Below are positions 16,875 through 24,940 of a stretch of 64,000 nt of DNA, piece after piece. Numbering within the stretch: the first letter of the stretch is position 1; each line of letters begins with the position of its first letter. The notes beneath the pieces are model-generated. The model did no database searches and was not told the DNA's origin. It saw nothing but the letters and a program-made list of their open reading frames with translations. The stretch is taken from NCBI RefSeq assembly GCF_009696675.1, contig NZ_VULN01000008.1, positions 39,907 to 103,906 on the forward strand, read 5' to 3'. A program made the translations under genes and the position numbers. The stretch comes from Acidaminococcus fermentans (lineage in GTDB: Bacteria; Bacillota; Negativicutes; Acidaminococcales; Acidaminococcaceae).

Positions 16875-16880
16875 ATTATA
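16875..16880 (-). promoter_or_regulatory. Extended -10 box of the MATE gene
   Basis: The minus strand reads TTTATGGTATAAT, an extended -10 box, 48 bases before the start codon and immediately beyond the terminator of the preceding gldA gene. No good -35 box is seen. Confidence 0.55.
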
Positions 16881-16885
16881 CCATA

Positions 16886-16915
16886 AAGGAGCTGTTGCAT
16901 GAGCAACAGCTCCTT
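16886..16915. terminator. Terminator after the glycerol dehydrogenase gene
   Basis: A perfect 13-bp stem AAGGAGCTGTTGC / GCAACAGCTCCTT with a 4-base loop. It lies between gldA and the MATE gene promoter. Confidence 0.8.
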
Positions 16916-16950
16916 GTCAATGGTCAATTGTCAATGGCCGATGGAGGCTC

Positions 16951-18030
16951 TTATTTCCCCAGGGCATCTGCCTGGATGATGGCGGCATAGAGCTGATCTT
17001 CGGTTACGTCGGCCACCATGTTGTGGATGCTTTCTCCGGGCACACAGGCAGCTCTGGCAATCTGCCGGATCTGTTCATCGGTGGTGATGCCCAGTTCGGC
17101 CAGGGTGGTGGGCAGGCCTACTTCTTTGCAGAAGCCCTGGACATCCCGGAATTCATCCTCTTCCACCCCTTCCAGCACCAGCTGGACCAGGGTACCGAAA
17201 GCCACACAGTTTCCGTGAGGAGCGCTGTGACCGCCCAGGGAGGTGATCCCGTTGTAGAAGGAATGGGCACAGGCCAGCCCGCCGTTGTCCGCCCCCACCC
17301 CGGACAGGTACACATTGGTCTCGATGATGGCATCCAGGGCCGGGGTCACCACCTGGTGTTCCACGGCGGTTTTGGCCTGGGCCCCGTAGTTCCGGAGGTT
17401 TTCGTAGCACAGTTCACACAGGGCCATGGCGGACCGGGTGATCCCGCCGTTTTCCAGGCTGGGCGCATCGGTCCGATAGCAGGCCCGGGCTTCAAAATAG
17501 GTCCCCAGGGCATCCCCCATGCCGGCCACCAGGAACTTCACCGGTGCATGGGCGATGATATAACTATCCACCAGCACCCCGTCCGGATTGTTGGGATAGA
17601 ACAGGTAGCTGTTGAAGGAACCGTCGTCGTTATAAATCACGGACAGCCCGGTGCAGGGAGCATCAGTGGCTACCACTGTGGGAATGATCACCACCCGTTT
17701 TCCTTCGTAATGAGCCGTGGCTTTGGCGGTATCGATGGCGGACCCGCCGCCGACCCCTACCACCACATCGATGTTTTCCGCCCGGACCATTTTCCGGAAC
17801 TTGTCGATTTCCCCTACACTGGAGATGCCTCCGAACACTTCGTAGTGCCGGTGGGTATCGCTGGTGCCGAAGCTTTCTTCCAGTTTGTTATGGCAGGTCC
17901 GGTGGCCGCTCCGGCTGCAGATGAACAGCCAGTTCTTCCCCAGATCCTTGAAATAATCGTAGAATTCCTTCAGGGCTCCACTCCCCTGTACATATTTCAG
18001 CGGTGCACGCATGAGACGCAGTCTTGCCAT
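16951..18030 (-). CDS. gldA: Glycerol dehydrogenase family protein (NAD+, zinc-dependent)
   Basis: A 359-residue member of the GldA branch of iron/zinc alcohol dehydrogenases. NAD-binding GGGSAIDTAKA lies at residues 94-104 and TDAPCTGLSVIY at 122-133. The three metal ligands are D173 (GMGDALGT), H256 (CAHSFYNG) and H272 (SAPHGNC). It oxidises glycerol to dihydroxyacetone or acts on a related hydroxy compound; other 2-hydroxy substrates are possible within this family. ATG 18030 follows AAGGAGG; the frame's earlier start is in the leader. Promoter at 18110-18139. It is divergent from tctCBA, and no partner dihydroxyacetone kinase is nearby. Confidence 0.85.
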   Translation of the reverse strand: MARLRLMRAPLKYVQGSGALKEFYDYFKDLGKNWLFICSRSGHRTCHNKLEESFGTSDTHRHYEVFGGISSVGEIDKFRKMVRAENIDVVVGVGGGSAIDTAKATAHYEGKRVVIIPTVVATDAPCTGLSVIYNDDGSFNSYLFYPNNPDGVLVDSYIIAHAPVKFLVAGMGDALGTYFEARACYRTDAPSLENGGITRSAMALCELCYENLRNYGAQAKTAVEHQVVTPALDAIIETNVYLSGVGADNGGLACAHSFYNGITSLGGHSAPHGNCVAFGTLVQLVLEGVEEDEFRDVQGFCKEVGLPTTLAELGITTDEQIRQIARAACVPGESIHNMVADVTEDQLYAAIIQADALGK

Positions 18031-18109
18031 AGTGAGTTCCTCCTTTGTACTGAAAATCTCTCTCAACCAGAGAAATCGTGTCCTTTGGAGACAGATTTTT
18101 GTTTATTGT

Positions 18110-18139
18110 ATTATACCATAAAAGATAAGTTTTTAACAA
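18110..18139 (-). promoter_or_regulatory. Promoter of the glycerol dehydrogenase gene
   Basis: On the minus strand TTGTTA (18139-18134) and TATAAT (18115-18110) are spaced by 18 bases; TATGG precedes the -10 box, giving an extended form. Confidence 0.65.
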
Positions 18140-18241
18140 TAATTATTGATTCTTTAAAAGATAAACAAAACGGTTTTCTATAAGTTTTATGCCTTGCGTG
18201 TTTTTTCCAAAAATTCAGTAGGCGAACGTTCCAAAATATGT

Positions 18242-18247
18242 TACAAT
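18242..18247 (+). promoter_or_regulatory. Probable -10 box of the tctCBA operon
   Basis: TACAAT lies 56 bases before the tctC start codon. No convincing -35 hexamer is seen 17 bases upstream. The surrounding 18130-18300 stretch is AT-rich and carries the divergent promoters. Confidence 0.45.
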
Positions 18248-18302
18248 AGTTTTACAGAGTTTTTACATTTTTACAAAGTCTTTATAAAGGAGGAAGATTT
18301 GT

Positions 18303-19298
18303 ATGAAACTCAAAAAGTGGCTGGCTGCGTCCGCCATCTGTGCCCTGGCCCTGGCTGTTGGTGCCTGCGGGGGCAAGAAAGCTCAGAAAGCGTCCGGTGA
18401 ATGGAAACCCAACAAGGACATCAAGGTCATTGTAGCCTACAAGGCAGGGTCCGGCACGGATACCGGTGCCCGGGTACTCTGCAAGGATGCGGAAAAATTC
18501 GTAGGCAAGACCCTGATCATCGAAAACAAACCCGGCGCTGACGGAAAGATCGGCTGGACGGAACTGTCAAAAGCCAAACCGGACGGCTACACCATCGGCT
18601 TCATCAACCTGCCCACCTACACCACCCTGGCTCTGGCCAAGAATGCTTCCTTCGATGACAAGAGCATCGTTCCCATCTGCAACCATCTGAAGGAAACCGG
18701 GGTTGTGGTAGTCCGGAAGGACAGCCAGTTCAACAGCCTGAAAGATCTGGTGGAATATGCCAAAGCCCATCCGGGCGAACTGAAGGCTTCCACCAACGGG
18801 GTACAGGCTTCCAACCACACGGCAGCCCAGCTGCTGTCCACCACCGCCAAGTTCAAATACAATGCGGTGCCTTACGGCGGTACTGCTGACCAGCTGCTGG
18901 CCCTGCGCCAGGGCGAAGTGGACTTCTCCTGCGCCAAACTGGGGGATGTGGAACCTCTGATCCGGGGCAGCAACGCAGCCCTGAAACTGTTGGGCGTATT
19001 CTCTGAAAAACGCCTGGACAACTACAAAGATGTGCCCACCCTGGGTGAACTGGGCTACTACAACAAGTGGTACGGCTCCGCCCGTGCTCTGGTGGCTCCC
19101 AAAGGCACTCCGGAAAACATCATCAAATTCTATGAAAATGCCTTTAAGATGACCATGACCGATGAACAGACCATCCGTGACCACAAGAACGCCGGTCTGG
19201 AACTCCACTACATGGACAGCAAGGAACTGGGCAAACTGATCCAGGAACAGATGACCTTCTGCAAAGACGTGGTCAGCAAACTGTACCAGGACGCCTGA
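18303..19298 (+). CDS. tctC: Tripartite tricarboxylate transporter, substrate-binding lipoprotein TctC
   Basis: A 331-residue lipoprotein: signal peptide MKLKKWLAASAICALALAV followed by the GAC lipobox with Cys at about residue 22. The mature part follows the TctC/Bug fold, with AYKAGSGTDTGARVL near the N-terminus and APKGTPENIIKFY toward the end. It captures a carboxylate outside the inner membrane and delivers it to TctAB. The substrate cannot be read from sequence; citrate-like or other carboxylates are typical. It heads the tctCBA operon after an AAGGAGG site, and a hairpin follows it. Confidence 0.92.
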   Translation: MKLKKWLAASAICALALAVGACGGKKAQKASGEWKPNKDIKVIVAYKAGSGTDTGARVLCKDAEKFVGKTLIIENKPGADGKIGWTELSKAKPDGYTIGFINLPTYTTLALAKNASFDDKSIVPICNHLKETGVVVVRKDSQFNSLKDLVEYAKAHPGELKASTNGVQASNHTAAQLLSTTAKFKYNAVPYGGTADQLLALRQGEVDFSCAKLGDVEPLIRGSNAALKLLGVFSEKRLDNYKDVPTLGELGYYNKWYGSARALVAPKGTPENIIKFYENAFKMTMTDEQTIRDHKNAGLELHYMDSKELGKLIQEQMTFCKDVVSKLYQDA

Positions 19299-19320
19299 AT
19301 GACACAAGCGGAATAAATCG

Positions 19321-19342
19321 GGGGCTGCCAGGGTGCAGCCCC
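19321..19342 (+). terminator. Hairpin between tctC and tctB
   Basis: GGGGCTGC / GCAGCCCC, 8-bp stem with a 6-base loop, followed by a short T-run. It may partly terminate or stabilise the tctC message so that the binding protein is made in excess over the membrane subunits. Confidence 0.6.
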
Positions 19343-19362
19343 TCTTTTGAGGGGAAACCATT

Positions 19363-19821
19363 ATGAAAAAATCGGAACTCAGTGTAGTGATCTTCATGCT
19401 GGGATTCTGTGCCTTCTTCTTTTACGAGACACTGCAACTGCCTCCGGCGGCACAGAGCTATCCCAAATTCGTCATCGGCCTGTTGGCCGTGCTGACTCTC
19501 ATGCAGCTGGTGAAGATGGCCTGCAGCTGCCACGGCCATTTCACCATTGTCAACGATCTGCCGGAAGTGTGGACCCATTTCCTGCCCAGGCAGTTCTTCA
19601 CCTTCCTGATTGCCTCCATCCTTTTCTTTGTGCTGATGGTGCTGATCGGATTTTATCCTTCTGCTATTTTATATCTCCTGTTCATGCTGCACTTTTTCCA
19701 CATTGAAAAGAAGTATATGGCCATCACCCTGGTGGTGCTCATGGCCCTGATCTATATTGTCTTCAGCGAATTCCTGTCCGTGCCTCTGCCGGACGGCCTG
19801 CTGCTGGAAGAACTGCTCTAG
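19363..19821 (+). CDS. tctB: Tripartite tricarboxylate transporter, small membrane subunit TctB
   Basis: A 152-residue protein with four predicted membrane spans (about residues 5-25, 38-52, 75-100 and 115-140), as in TctB. It begins MKKSELSVVIFMLGF after GAGGGG. It forms the membrane complex with TctA. It ends in TAG, showing that TAG acts as a normal stop codon in this genome. Confidence 0.85.
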   Translation: MKKSELSVVIFMLGFCAFFFYETLQLPPAAQSYPKFVIGLLAVLTLMQLVKMACSCHGHFTIVNDLPEVWTHFLPRQFFTFLIASILFFVLMVLIGFYPSAILYLLFMLHFFHIEKKYMAITLVVLMALIYIVFSEFLSVPLPDGLLLEELL

Positions 19822-19839
19822 GAAAGGGAGGATGAAAGA

Positions 19840-21390
19840 ATGGAAAATCAATACGCATTGATGGCCATGGGGTTCATCAACGCCCTTTCGCCTATAAATA
19901 TCGTCATTATGATCGCCAGCGTGACCATGGGGATCGTCATCGGGTGCATGCCCGGGCTTTCGGCGGCCATGGGGGTGGCCCTGCTGCTGCCCCTGACCTT
20001 TGGGATGGAACCTTCCGCCGGGCTGATCATGCTGGGAGGCATCTACTGCGGGGCCATTTTCGGGGGCTCCATTTCCGCCATCCTGATCCACACCCCCGGT
20101 ACACCGGCATCGGCGGCCACAGCCATCGACGGGTATGCCATGACTTTAAAGGGCAAGGCCGGGAAAGCCCTGGCCACTGCCTGTATCGCTTCTTTCTGGG
20201 GCGGACTGTTAAGCTGCATTTCCTTGTATTTCTTTGCTCCCATGCTGGCCAAACTGGCCATGGAATTCGGCAGTCCGGAATACTTCTGGCTGAGCCTCTT
20301 CGGCCTCACCATCATCGCCGGGATCAACACGGATTCCATGATCCTGGGGCTCATGTCCGGGGCCTTCGGGCTGGTTCTCTCCACCATCGGCATGGACCCC
20401 ATGCAGGGGGTAGAACGGTTCATGTTCGGCCAGGATTCTCTCTATAACGGCATCAACATCACCTGTGCCCTGATTGGTCTCTTTTCCATGAGCCAGGCCT
20501 TTATCCTGGCGGAAAAAGCCATTGTGAAACGGGCCAAAGCCGCCAAGTTCAGTGACCGGATCATGCTGACCCTGAAGGAAATGAAACAGATCACCCCCAC
20601 GGTGCTCCGGAGCTGGATCATCGGGAACATCATCGGCATCCTGCCCGGAGCCGGGGCTTCCATTGCCTGTTTTTTAGGCTACAACGAAGCCAAACGGTTC
20701 TCCAAACATCCGGAAGAATTCGGCAAGGGCTCCATTGAAGGGATTGCCGGGTCGGAAGCGGCCAACAACGCAGTAACCGGCGGTTCCCTGATTCCCACAC
20801 TGACTCTGGGGATTCCCGGGGAAAGCGTTACCGCCGTGCTTATGGGCGGGCTGATCATCCACGGGCTCCAGCCGGGACCGGAACTCTTTACAAAGTATGC
20901 TCCCATGACGTATACTTTCTTTGGCGGATTCGTGGTCATCCAGTTCTTCATGCTGCTGATCGGCCTTTTGGGCTGCCGTCTGTTCGCCAAGATTGCCCGG
21001 GTGTCCGATGCCATCCTGATTCCCAGCATCTTCGTGCTGTGCGTGGTGGGTTCTTTTGCCATCAACAACAGTGCCTTTGATGTGAAGGTGATGTTTGTGT
21101 TCGGGGTCATCGGGTATCTCATGCGGAAATGCAACATGAACACCGCTGCGGTTGTGCTGGCTCTGATTTTGGGGCCTTTGGGCGAAAAAGGACTGCGCCG
21201 GAGCCTGAGCCTTTCCGGCGGGGATACCAGCATCCTGCTGTCCACCAACATCTGCAAGATCCTGCTGGCCCTGTGCCTGCTGTCCCTGCTCTCTCCCTTT
21301 GTGATGAAGTTCTTCAAGAAGGAAAAGAAAGCGGACGAAGCGGCCCTCGCGGCAGAAGACAAGGAAATAGACGAAGCAGACAAAAAATAA
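19840..21390 (+). CDS. tctA: Tripartite tricarboxylate transporter, large membrane subunit TctA
   Basis: A 516-residue inner-membrane protein with about 11-12 spans. The two signature regions are intact: GCMPGLSAAMGVALLLPL near residue 44 and ILPGAGASIACFLGYNEAK near residue 268; YCGAIFGGSISAILIHTPGT and LGIPGESVTAVLMGG also match. It is the ion-coupled translocation subunit. It ends in a charged cytoplasmic tail (about 25 residues rich in Lys, Glu and Ala). GGGAGG lies upstream, 18 bases after tctB. A hairpin at 21459-21483 ends the operon. Confidence 0.93.
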   Translation: MENQYALMAMGFINALSPINIVIMIASVTMGIVIGCMPGLSAAMGVALLLPLTFGMEPSAGLIMLGGIYCGAIFGGSISAILIHTPGTPASAATAIDGYAMTLKGKAGKALATACIASFWGGLLSCISLYFFAPMLAKLAMEFGSPEYFWLSLFGLTIIAGINTDSMILGLMSGAFGLVLSTIGMDPMQGVERFMFGQDSLYNGINITCALIGLFSMSQAFILAEKAIVKRAKAAKFSDRIMLTLKEMKQITPTVLRSWIIGNIIGILPGAGASIACFLGYNEAKRFSKHPEEFGKGSIEGIAGSEAANNAVTGGSLIPTLTLGIPGESVTAVLMGGLIIHGLQPGPELFTKYAPMTYTFFGGFVVIQFFMLLIGLLGCRLFAKIARVSDAILIPSIFVLCVVGSFAINNSAFDVKVMFVFGVIGYLMRKCNMNTAAVVLALILGPLGEKGLRRSLSLSGGDTSILLSTNICKILLALCLLSLLSPFVMKFFKKEKKADEAALAAEDKEIDEADKK

Positions 21391-21458
21391 TAAACGGAAT
21401 GGAACAAGTGCCTTCTCACATCAAAAGACCCCTTGCGATGGAAGACGGACGGATTAAA

Positions 21459-21483
21459 GGGGGTGCTGCGCTGCAGCACCCCC
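21459..21483 (+). terminator. Terminator of the tctCBA operon
   Basis: GGGGGTGCTGC / GCAGCACCCCC, a perfect 11-bp stem with a 3-base loop. No long T-run follows, so termination may be incomplete. Confidence 0.65.
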
Positions 21484-21508
21484 TGTCAATTCTCAACGGT
21501 AAAAGGAA

Positions 21509-21605
21509 GGAACCCGGCAGCGGGTTCCAGTAAATGGAAACGCAGCCTGCGGCTGCTAACCCACCACCAGCCTGACGGCTGGTCCCCCGCCCTTGAAAAG
21601 GGCGG
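21509..21605 (+). repeat. Four-hairpin intergenic repeat, copy A
   Basis: Consecutive stem-loops: GGAACCC/GGGTTCC (21509-21528), GCAGCC/GGCTGC (21542-21556), ACCAGCC/GGCTGGT (21566-21583) and CCGCCCTT/AAGGGCGG (21587-21605). Positions 21555-21595 are identical over 41 bases to copy B at 23402-23442. It lies just before the TM1266-like gene. Confidence 0.85.
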
Positions 21606-21632
21606 ATAATGGGTATGTGAGGAGGTCTTTTT

Positions 21633-21908
21633 ATGGAAGAAACCCGTGTGGCGATTTTGGGAATCATTGTAGAGGATCCGGATGCGGTGGAGGACCTGAA
21701 CTCCATCCTTCATGACTTTGGTCCCTATGTAATCGGGCGGATGGGGATTCCCTACCATGCCCGGAACATCCACATCATCAGCGTGGTGGTGGATGCCCCT
21801 CAGGACATTATCAGCAACCTGTCCGGCCGGATCGGGAAGCTGCCGGGGGTGTCCTCCAAGACAGCCTATGCCAAGGTCACTTCCGGCCACGAGAACCATG
21901 AAGGGTAA
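21633..21908 (+). CDS. TM1266-like iron-only hydrogenase system regulator (ACT-like fold)
   Basis: A 91-residue protein similar in length and pattern to the TM1266 family of putative [FeFe]-hydrogenase system regulators: ILGIIVEDPDAVEDLNSIL, then IGRMGIPY, then ISNLSGRIGKLPGVSSKTAY. The fold resembles ACT/NikR C-terminal ligand-binding domains without a DNA-binding part, so it may sense a metabolite through protein contacts. Its last codons overlap the start of the ABC permease by 11 bases, implying coupled translation. No hydrogenase or maturation gene is in the window, so the link to hydrogenase is by family name only. Confidence 0.8.
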   Translation: MEETRVAILGIIVEDPDAVEDLNSILHDFGPYVIGRMGIPYHARNIHIISVVVDAPQDIISNLSGRIGKLPGVSSKTAYAKVTSGHENHEG

Positions 21909-22641
21909 GATCCGGTTGGTCCTGCCCTTTGTGCTGGTGTTCCTGCTGTGGGCCTGGGCATCGGCAGAAGGGATCTGGAGCAGCTACATCCTCCCCTCTC
22001 CCGGCCAGGTGTGGGACACCTTTCTCCACATGGTCCGGAACGGGGAGCTGGTCCGGCACATCCTGATCAGCCTCCGGCGGATCCTTACCGGGTTCTTCTG
22101 GGCCTTTCTGGCCAGCTGCCTTCTGGCCAGCCTGAACCTGCTGTTTCCCCGGCTCCGGGCCTGCTACGGAGGGCTCCTGGAAGTGTTCCGCCATGTACCG
22201 CCCCTGTCCCTGATTCCCCTGCTGATCCTCTGGTTCGGCATCGGGGAACTGCCCAAGACCATCATCATCGTGCTGGCTTCCTTCTTCCCCATGTACCTGA
22301 ACATGGACGACGGGTTCCGCCGGTGTGACCGGAAGCTGCTGGAAGTGGGCCAAATGCTGGGGTTCTCTCCCTGGAAGGCCCTGTGGAAGATCCGGCTGCC
22401 AGCGGCCCTGCCCGGGATCCTCACCGGACTCCGGGTGGGCATGGGCTACAGCCTCCGGGCCATTATCGGGGCGGAAATGATAGCTGCCGACAGCGGACTG
22501 GGGTATCTGATCCTGGACGCCCAGGCCATGAGCCGCAGCGACAAAGTGTTCATCGGCATCCTGACCATCGGAGCCCTGGGCCTTTTGCTGGATGGGATCT
22601 TTGCGGCAGTGGAAAGGAGGCTGCTCCGTTGGATGCGCTGA
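21898..22641 (+). CDS. ABC transporter permease, NitT/TauT type
   Basis: A 247-residue inner-membrane protein with about six spans and the binding-protein-dependent permease loop around MLGFSPWKALWKIRLPAALPG (EAA-like motif, residues about 150-170). ATG 21898 lies within the end of the TM1266-like gene. Together with the ATPase and binding protein downstream it forms an importer of the nitrate/sulfonate/thiamine-precursor class. The substrate is not determinable. Confidence 0.88.
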   Translation: MKGKIRLVLPFVLVFLLWAWASAEGIWSSYILPSPGQVWDTFLHMVRNGELVRHILISLRRILTGFFWAFLASCLLASLNLLFPRLRACYGGLLEVFRHVPPLSLIPLLILWFGIGELPKTIIIVLASFFPMYLNMDDGFRRCDRKLLEVGQMLGFSPWKALWKIRLPAALPGILTGLRVGMGYSLRAIIGAEMIAADSGLGYLILDAQAMSRSDKVFIGILTIGALGLLLDGIFAAVERRLLRWMR

Positions 22642-23381
22642 AGCTGGACCATATTACCAAAACCTATGGTGCCCGGGTGGTGCTCCGGGACCTTTCCCTG
22701 GCTCTTTCGCTCCGGGAATGTACGGTGATCCTGGGGAAAAGCGGCTGCGGGAAGACCACCCTGCTGCGCATCCTGGCGGGGCTGGAAACGCCGGATGCCG
22801 GCACTGTGGAAAAACCGGCCGGGCTGAAACTGGGCATGATGTTCCAGGAGGCCCGGCTGTTCCCCTGGCTCACCTGCCGGGAAAACATCGCCCTGGGACT
22901 GCCCAAAGGGGCGGACCCGGGAGAAACGGACCACTGGCTGGACCTGGTCCAGCTGACGGATGCAGCGGGCCAGTACCCGGCCCAGCTGTCCGGAGGCATG
23001 CAGCAGCGGGCCTCCCTGGCCCGGACCCTGGCCATGCACAGCAGCCTGATCCTCATGGACGAACCCTTTGCGGCCCTGGATTACTTTACCCGGGGCCAGC
23101 TCCAGCAGGAACTCCGGTCCATGGTGGAAAAGCTTTCCATGGGAGTGGTGCTGGTGACCCACAATGTGGACGAGGCCCTGACCCTGGGGGACCGGCTTCT
23201 GATCTTGAAAGAAGGCCGGATTGCCCAGGAACAGTACCTGCCCCCGGGCCAACGGGACCTGCTTTCCCCGGGGCTGATCGAAGCGAAAAAAAAGCTGCTG
23301 GAGGGGCTGCTGCAGCCCGGCAGCGGCCCGTTAAACGGTCAACGACTGAAAGAAGGAACCTGCTCCAGCCGGTTCCTTTGA
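22629..23381 (+). CDS. ABC transporter ATP-binding protein, NitT/TauT type
   Basis: A 250-residue ATPase with Walker A GKSGCGKTT near residue 37, Q-loop FQEARLFPWLT, signature LSGGMQQRASLART, Walker B LILMDEPFAALD and the switch His in VLVTHNVDEAL. The chosen start is TTG 22629: AAGGAGG lies eight bases upstream and homology begins at once (LKLDHITKTYG). The start overlaps the permease stop by 13 bases. It energises import with the permease. The long C-terminal tail after residue 210 is poorly conserved. Confidence 0.9.
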   Translation: MDALKLDHITKTYGARVVLRDLSLALSLRECTVILGKSGCGKTTLLRILAGLETPDAGTVEKPAGLKLGMMFQEARLFPWLTCRENIALGLPKGADPGETDHWLDLVQLTDAAGQYPAQLSGGMQQRASLARTLAMHSSLILMDEPFAALDYFTRGQLQQELRSMVEKLSMGVVLVTHNVDEALTLGDRLLILKEGRIAQEQYLPPGQRDLLSPGLIEAKKKLLEGLLQPGSGPLNGQRLKEGTCSSRFL

Positions 23382-23452
23382 AGAGAAACGCCGCTGAAGC
23401 GGCTAACCCACCACCAGCCTGACGGCTGGTCCCCCGCCCTTGTCGAGGGCGG
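23355..23452 (+). repeat. Four-hairpin intergenic repeat, copy B
   Basis: Same architecture as copy A: GGAACC/GGTTCC (23355-23376), GCCGCT/AGCGGC (23390-23403), ACCAGCC/GGCTGGT and CCGCCCTT/GAGGGCGG. Positions 23402-23442 are identical to copy A. It begins inside the last codons of the ATPase gene and separates it from the binding-protein gene. Confidence 0.85.
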
Positions 23453-23483
23453 ATATCCCCTGAGACGAAAGGATCTGTTACAA

Positions 23484-24455
23484 ATGTCATTGAAGAAAAA
23501 ACTCTCTGTTGCTCTTGCCTGCTGTCTGGTGGCAGTGGGAGCCCTGGCTGCCGGGTGCGGCAGCGGCAAATCCGCCCAGAAGGCGGCTCCCAAAATGGAC
23601 AAGGTGAGCATCACCTATGTCCAGGCACCCCTGAACATCCCTTCCATTGTGGAAAAGGCCAACCAGAGCTTTGAGAAGAAGTTCAAGGAAAAGAACATCA
23701 CCGCCTCCTACTCCACCATCACTTCCGGAGCGGATCAGACGGCTGCCCTGGCCAGCGGGGACATCCAGTTCCTGAACTGTGTGGGCGGTTCTTCCGTGCT
23801 CCTCAGCGCTGCCAACGGCAACGACATCAAGATCATCAGCCTGTACTCCCAGGCTCCCAAGGCCTTCAAGCTGTTCTCCAAGGACGGCAGCATCCAAAGT
23901 GCCGCTGACCTGAAGGGCAAGACCATTGCCGGGCCCAAGGGCACCATCCTCCACGAACTGCTGGCCGCTTATCTCCAGCAGGCCGGGCTTTCCATGAACG
24001 ATGTGAAGTTCGTTTCCATGGGCCTTCCTGCCGCCGCTTCCGCCCTGGAAAACGGCAGTGCTGACTGTGCTCTCCTGGCCGGTCCTCTGGCCTACAATGT
24101 GGAAAAGAAGGGCATGCACGTGGTCACCACCGGAGAAGGGCTGGTATCCGGCCTGACGGTTACCGCAGTCAGCGGCAAGTTCTACAAGGAACACAAGGAC
24201 CTGGTGGATACTTTCCTGGCCGTCCAGAAGGAAACCCTGGACTTCATGAAGAAGAATCCGGACAAGGCCCTGGAAATGACCGCCAAAGCCACGGAACTGA
24301 AACCGGAAGCCGTAAAGGAAATGGCTCCCCTCTATGATTTCAGCATGACCATTACCCCCGAAGCCATCGCCTCCCTGAAGAAGACCCAGGATTTCCTGGT
24401 TGCCTCCGGGATGATGGAAAAGAAAGTGGATGTGGATGCGTTGTTTGTAAAGTAA
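23484..24455 (+). CDS. ABC transporter substrate-binding lipoprotein (NMT1/SsuA-like)
   Basis: A 323-residue lipoprotein. The signal peptide ends at the AAGC lipobox, Cys near residue 25. The mature part follows the NMT1/SsuA periplasmic-binding fold: IPSIVEKANQSFEKKF, ASGDIQFLNCVGGSSVL, LKGKTIAGPKGTILHELLA, and ENGSADCALLAGP. Such proteins bind sulfonates, nitrate analogues, thiamine precursors or similar small anions. It is the binding protein of the permease/ATPase pair upstream. AAAGGATC is the ribosome-binding region. A terminator at 24465-24493 follows. Confidence 0.88.
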   Translation: MSLKKKLSVALACCLVAVGALAAGCGSGKSAQKAAPKMDKVSITYVQAPLNIPSIVEKANQSFEKKFKEKNITASYSTITSGADQTAALASGDIQFLNCVGGSSVLLSAANGNDIKIISLYSQAPKAFKLFSKDGSIQSAADLKGKTIAGPKGTILHELLAAYLQQAGLSMNDVKFVSMGLPAAASALENGSADCALLAGPLAYNVEKKGMHVVTTGEGLVSGLTVTAVSGKFYKEHKDLVDTFLAVQKETLDFMKKNPDKALEMTAKATELKPEAVKEMAPLYDFSMTITPEAIASLKKTQDFLVASGMMEKKVDVDALFVK

Positions 24456-24464
24456 GTAAAAAAA

Positions 24465-24493
24465 AGAAGCTGTTGCCAGCTGCAACAGCTTCT
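24465..24493. terminator. Convergent terminator between binding protein gene and spoVS
   Basis: AGAAGCTGTTGC / GCAACAGCTTCT, a perfect 12-bp stem with a 5-base loop, flanked by an A-run on one side and an eight-T run on the other; it can act in both directions. Confidence 0.92.
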
Positions 24494-24504
24494 TTTTTTT
24501 ACTT

Positions 24505-24765
24505 TCAGCGAGGTTCCACCAGCAATTTGATGGCGGTCCGTTCTTCACCGTCGATGTTGATATCAATGAACGCGGGAACACATACCAGATCCATACCATG
24601 AGGAGCCACAAACCCCCGGGCAATGGCGATGGCTTTCACTGCCTGGTTCAGGGCACCAGCCCCAATGGCCTGGATTTCAGCTTTACCGTTTTCTCTCAAT
24701 ACACCTGCTAACGCACCTGCTACAGAATTCGGATTGGATTTTGTCGAAACCTTTAGTACATCCAT
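24505..24765 (-). CDS. spoVS: Stage V sporulation protein S (SpoVS) family, nucleic-acid-binding
   Basis: An 86-residue protein almost entirely covered by the SpoVS/Alba-like domain: MDVLKVSTKSNPNSVAGALA, EIQAIGAGALNQAVKAIAIA, and a C-terminal VPAFIDINIDGEERTAIKL. In Bacillus it affects septation and spore-coat assembly; in non-sporulating relatives it is kept as a small nucleoid or RNA-binding protein of unclear role. ATG 24765 follows GAGGGGG; the longer frame start lies in the leader. Confidence 0.93.
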   Translation of the reverse strand: MDVLKVSTKSNPNSVAGALAGVLRENGKAEIQAIGAGALNQAVKAIAIARGFVAPHGMDLVCVPAFIDINIDGEERTAIKLLVEPR

Positions 24766-24940
24766 GTTCGGTTCCCCCTCATCATTTTTTGTGATGTTTG
24801 GAAAATGTTCAATACGCAGTACTCCAATCAGTGTTGCAATGAGTGAATCGTTTCCCAAAAATCAATTTATGGATATTATAACATACTTTAGGAAATTTGT
24901 TACACATTTTTTTGATTTTACAAATTTATTACATGAATTT

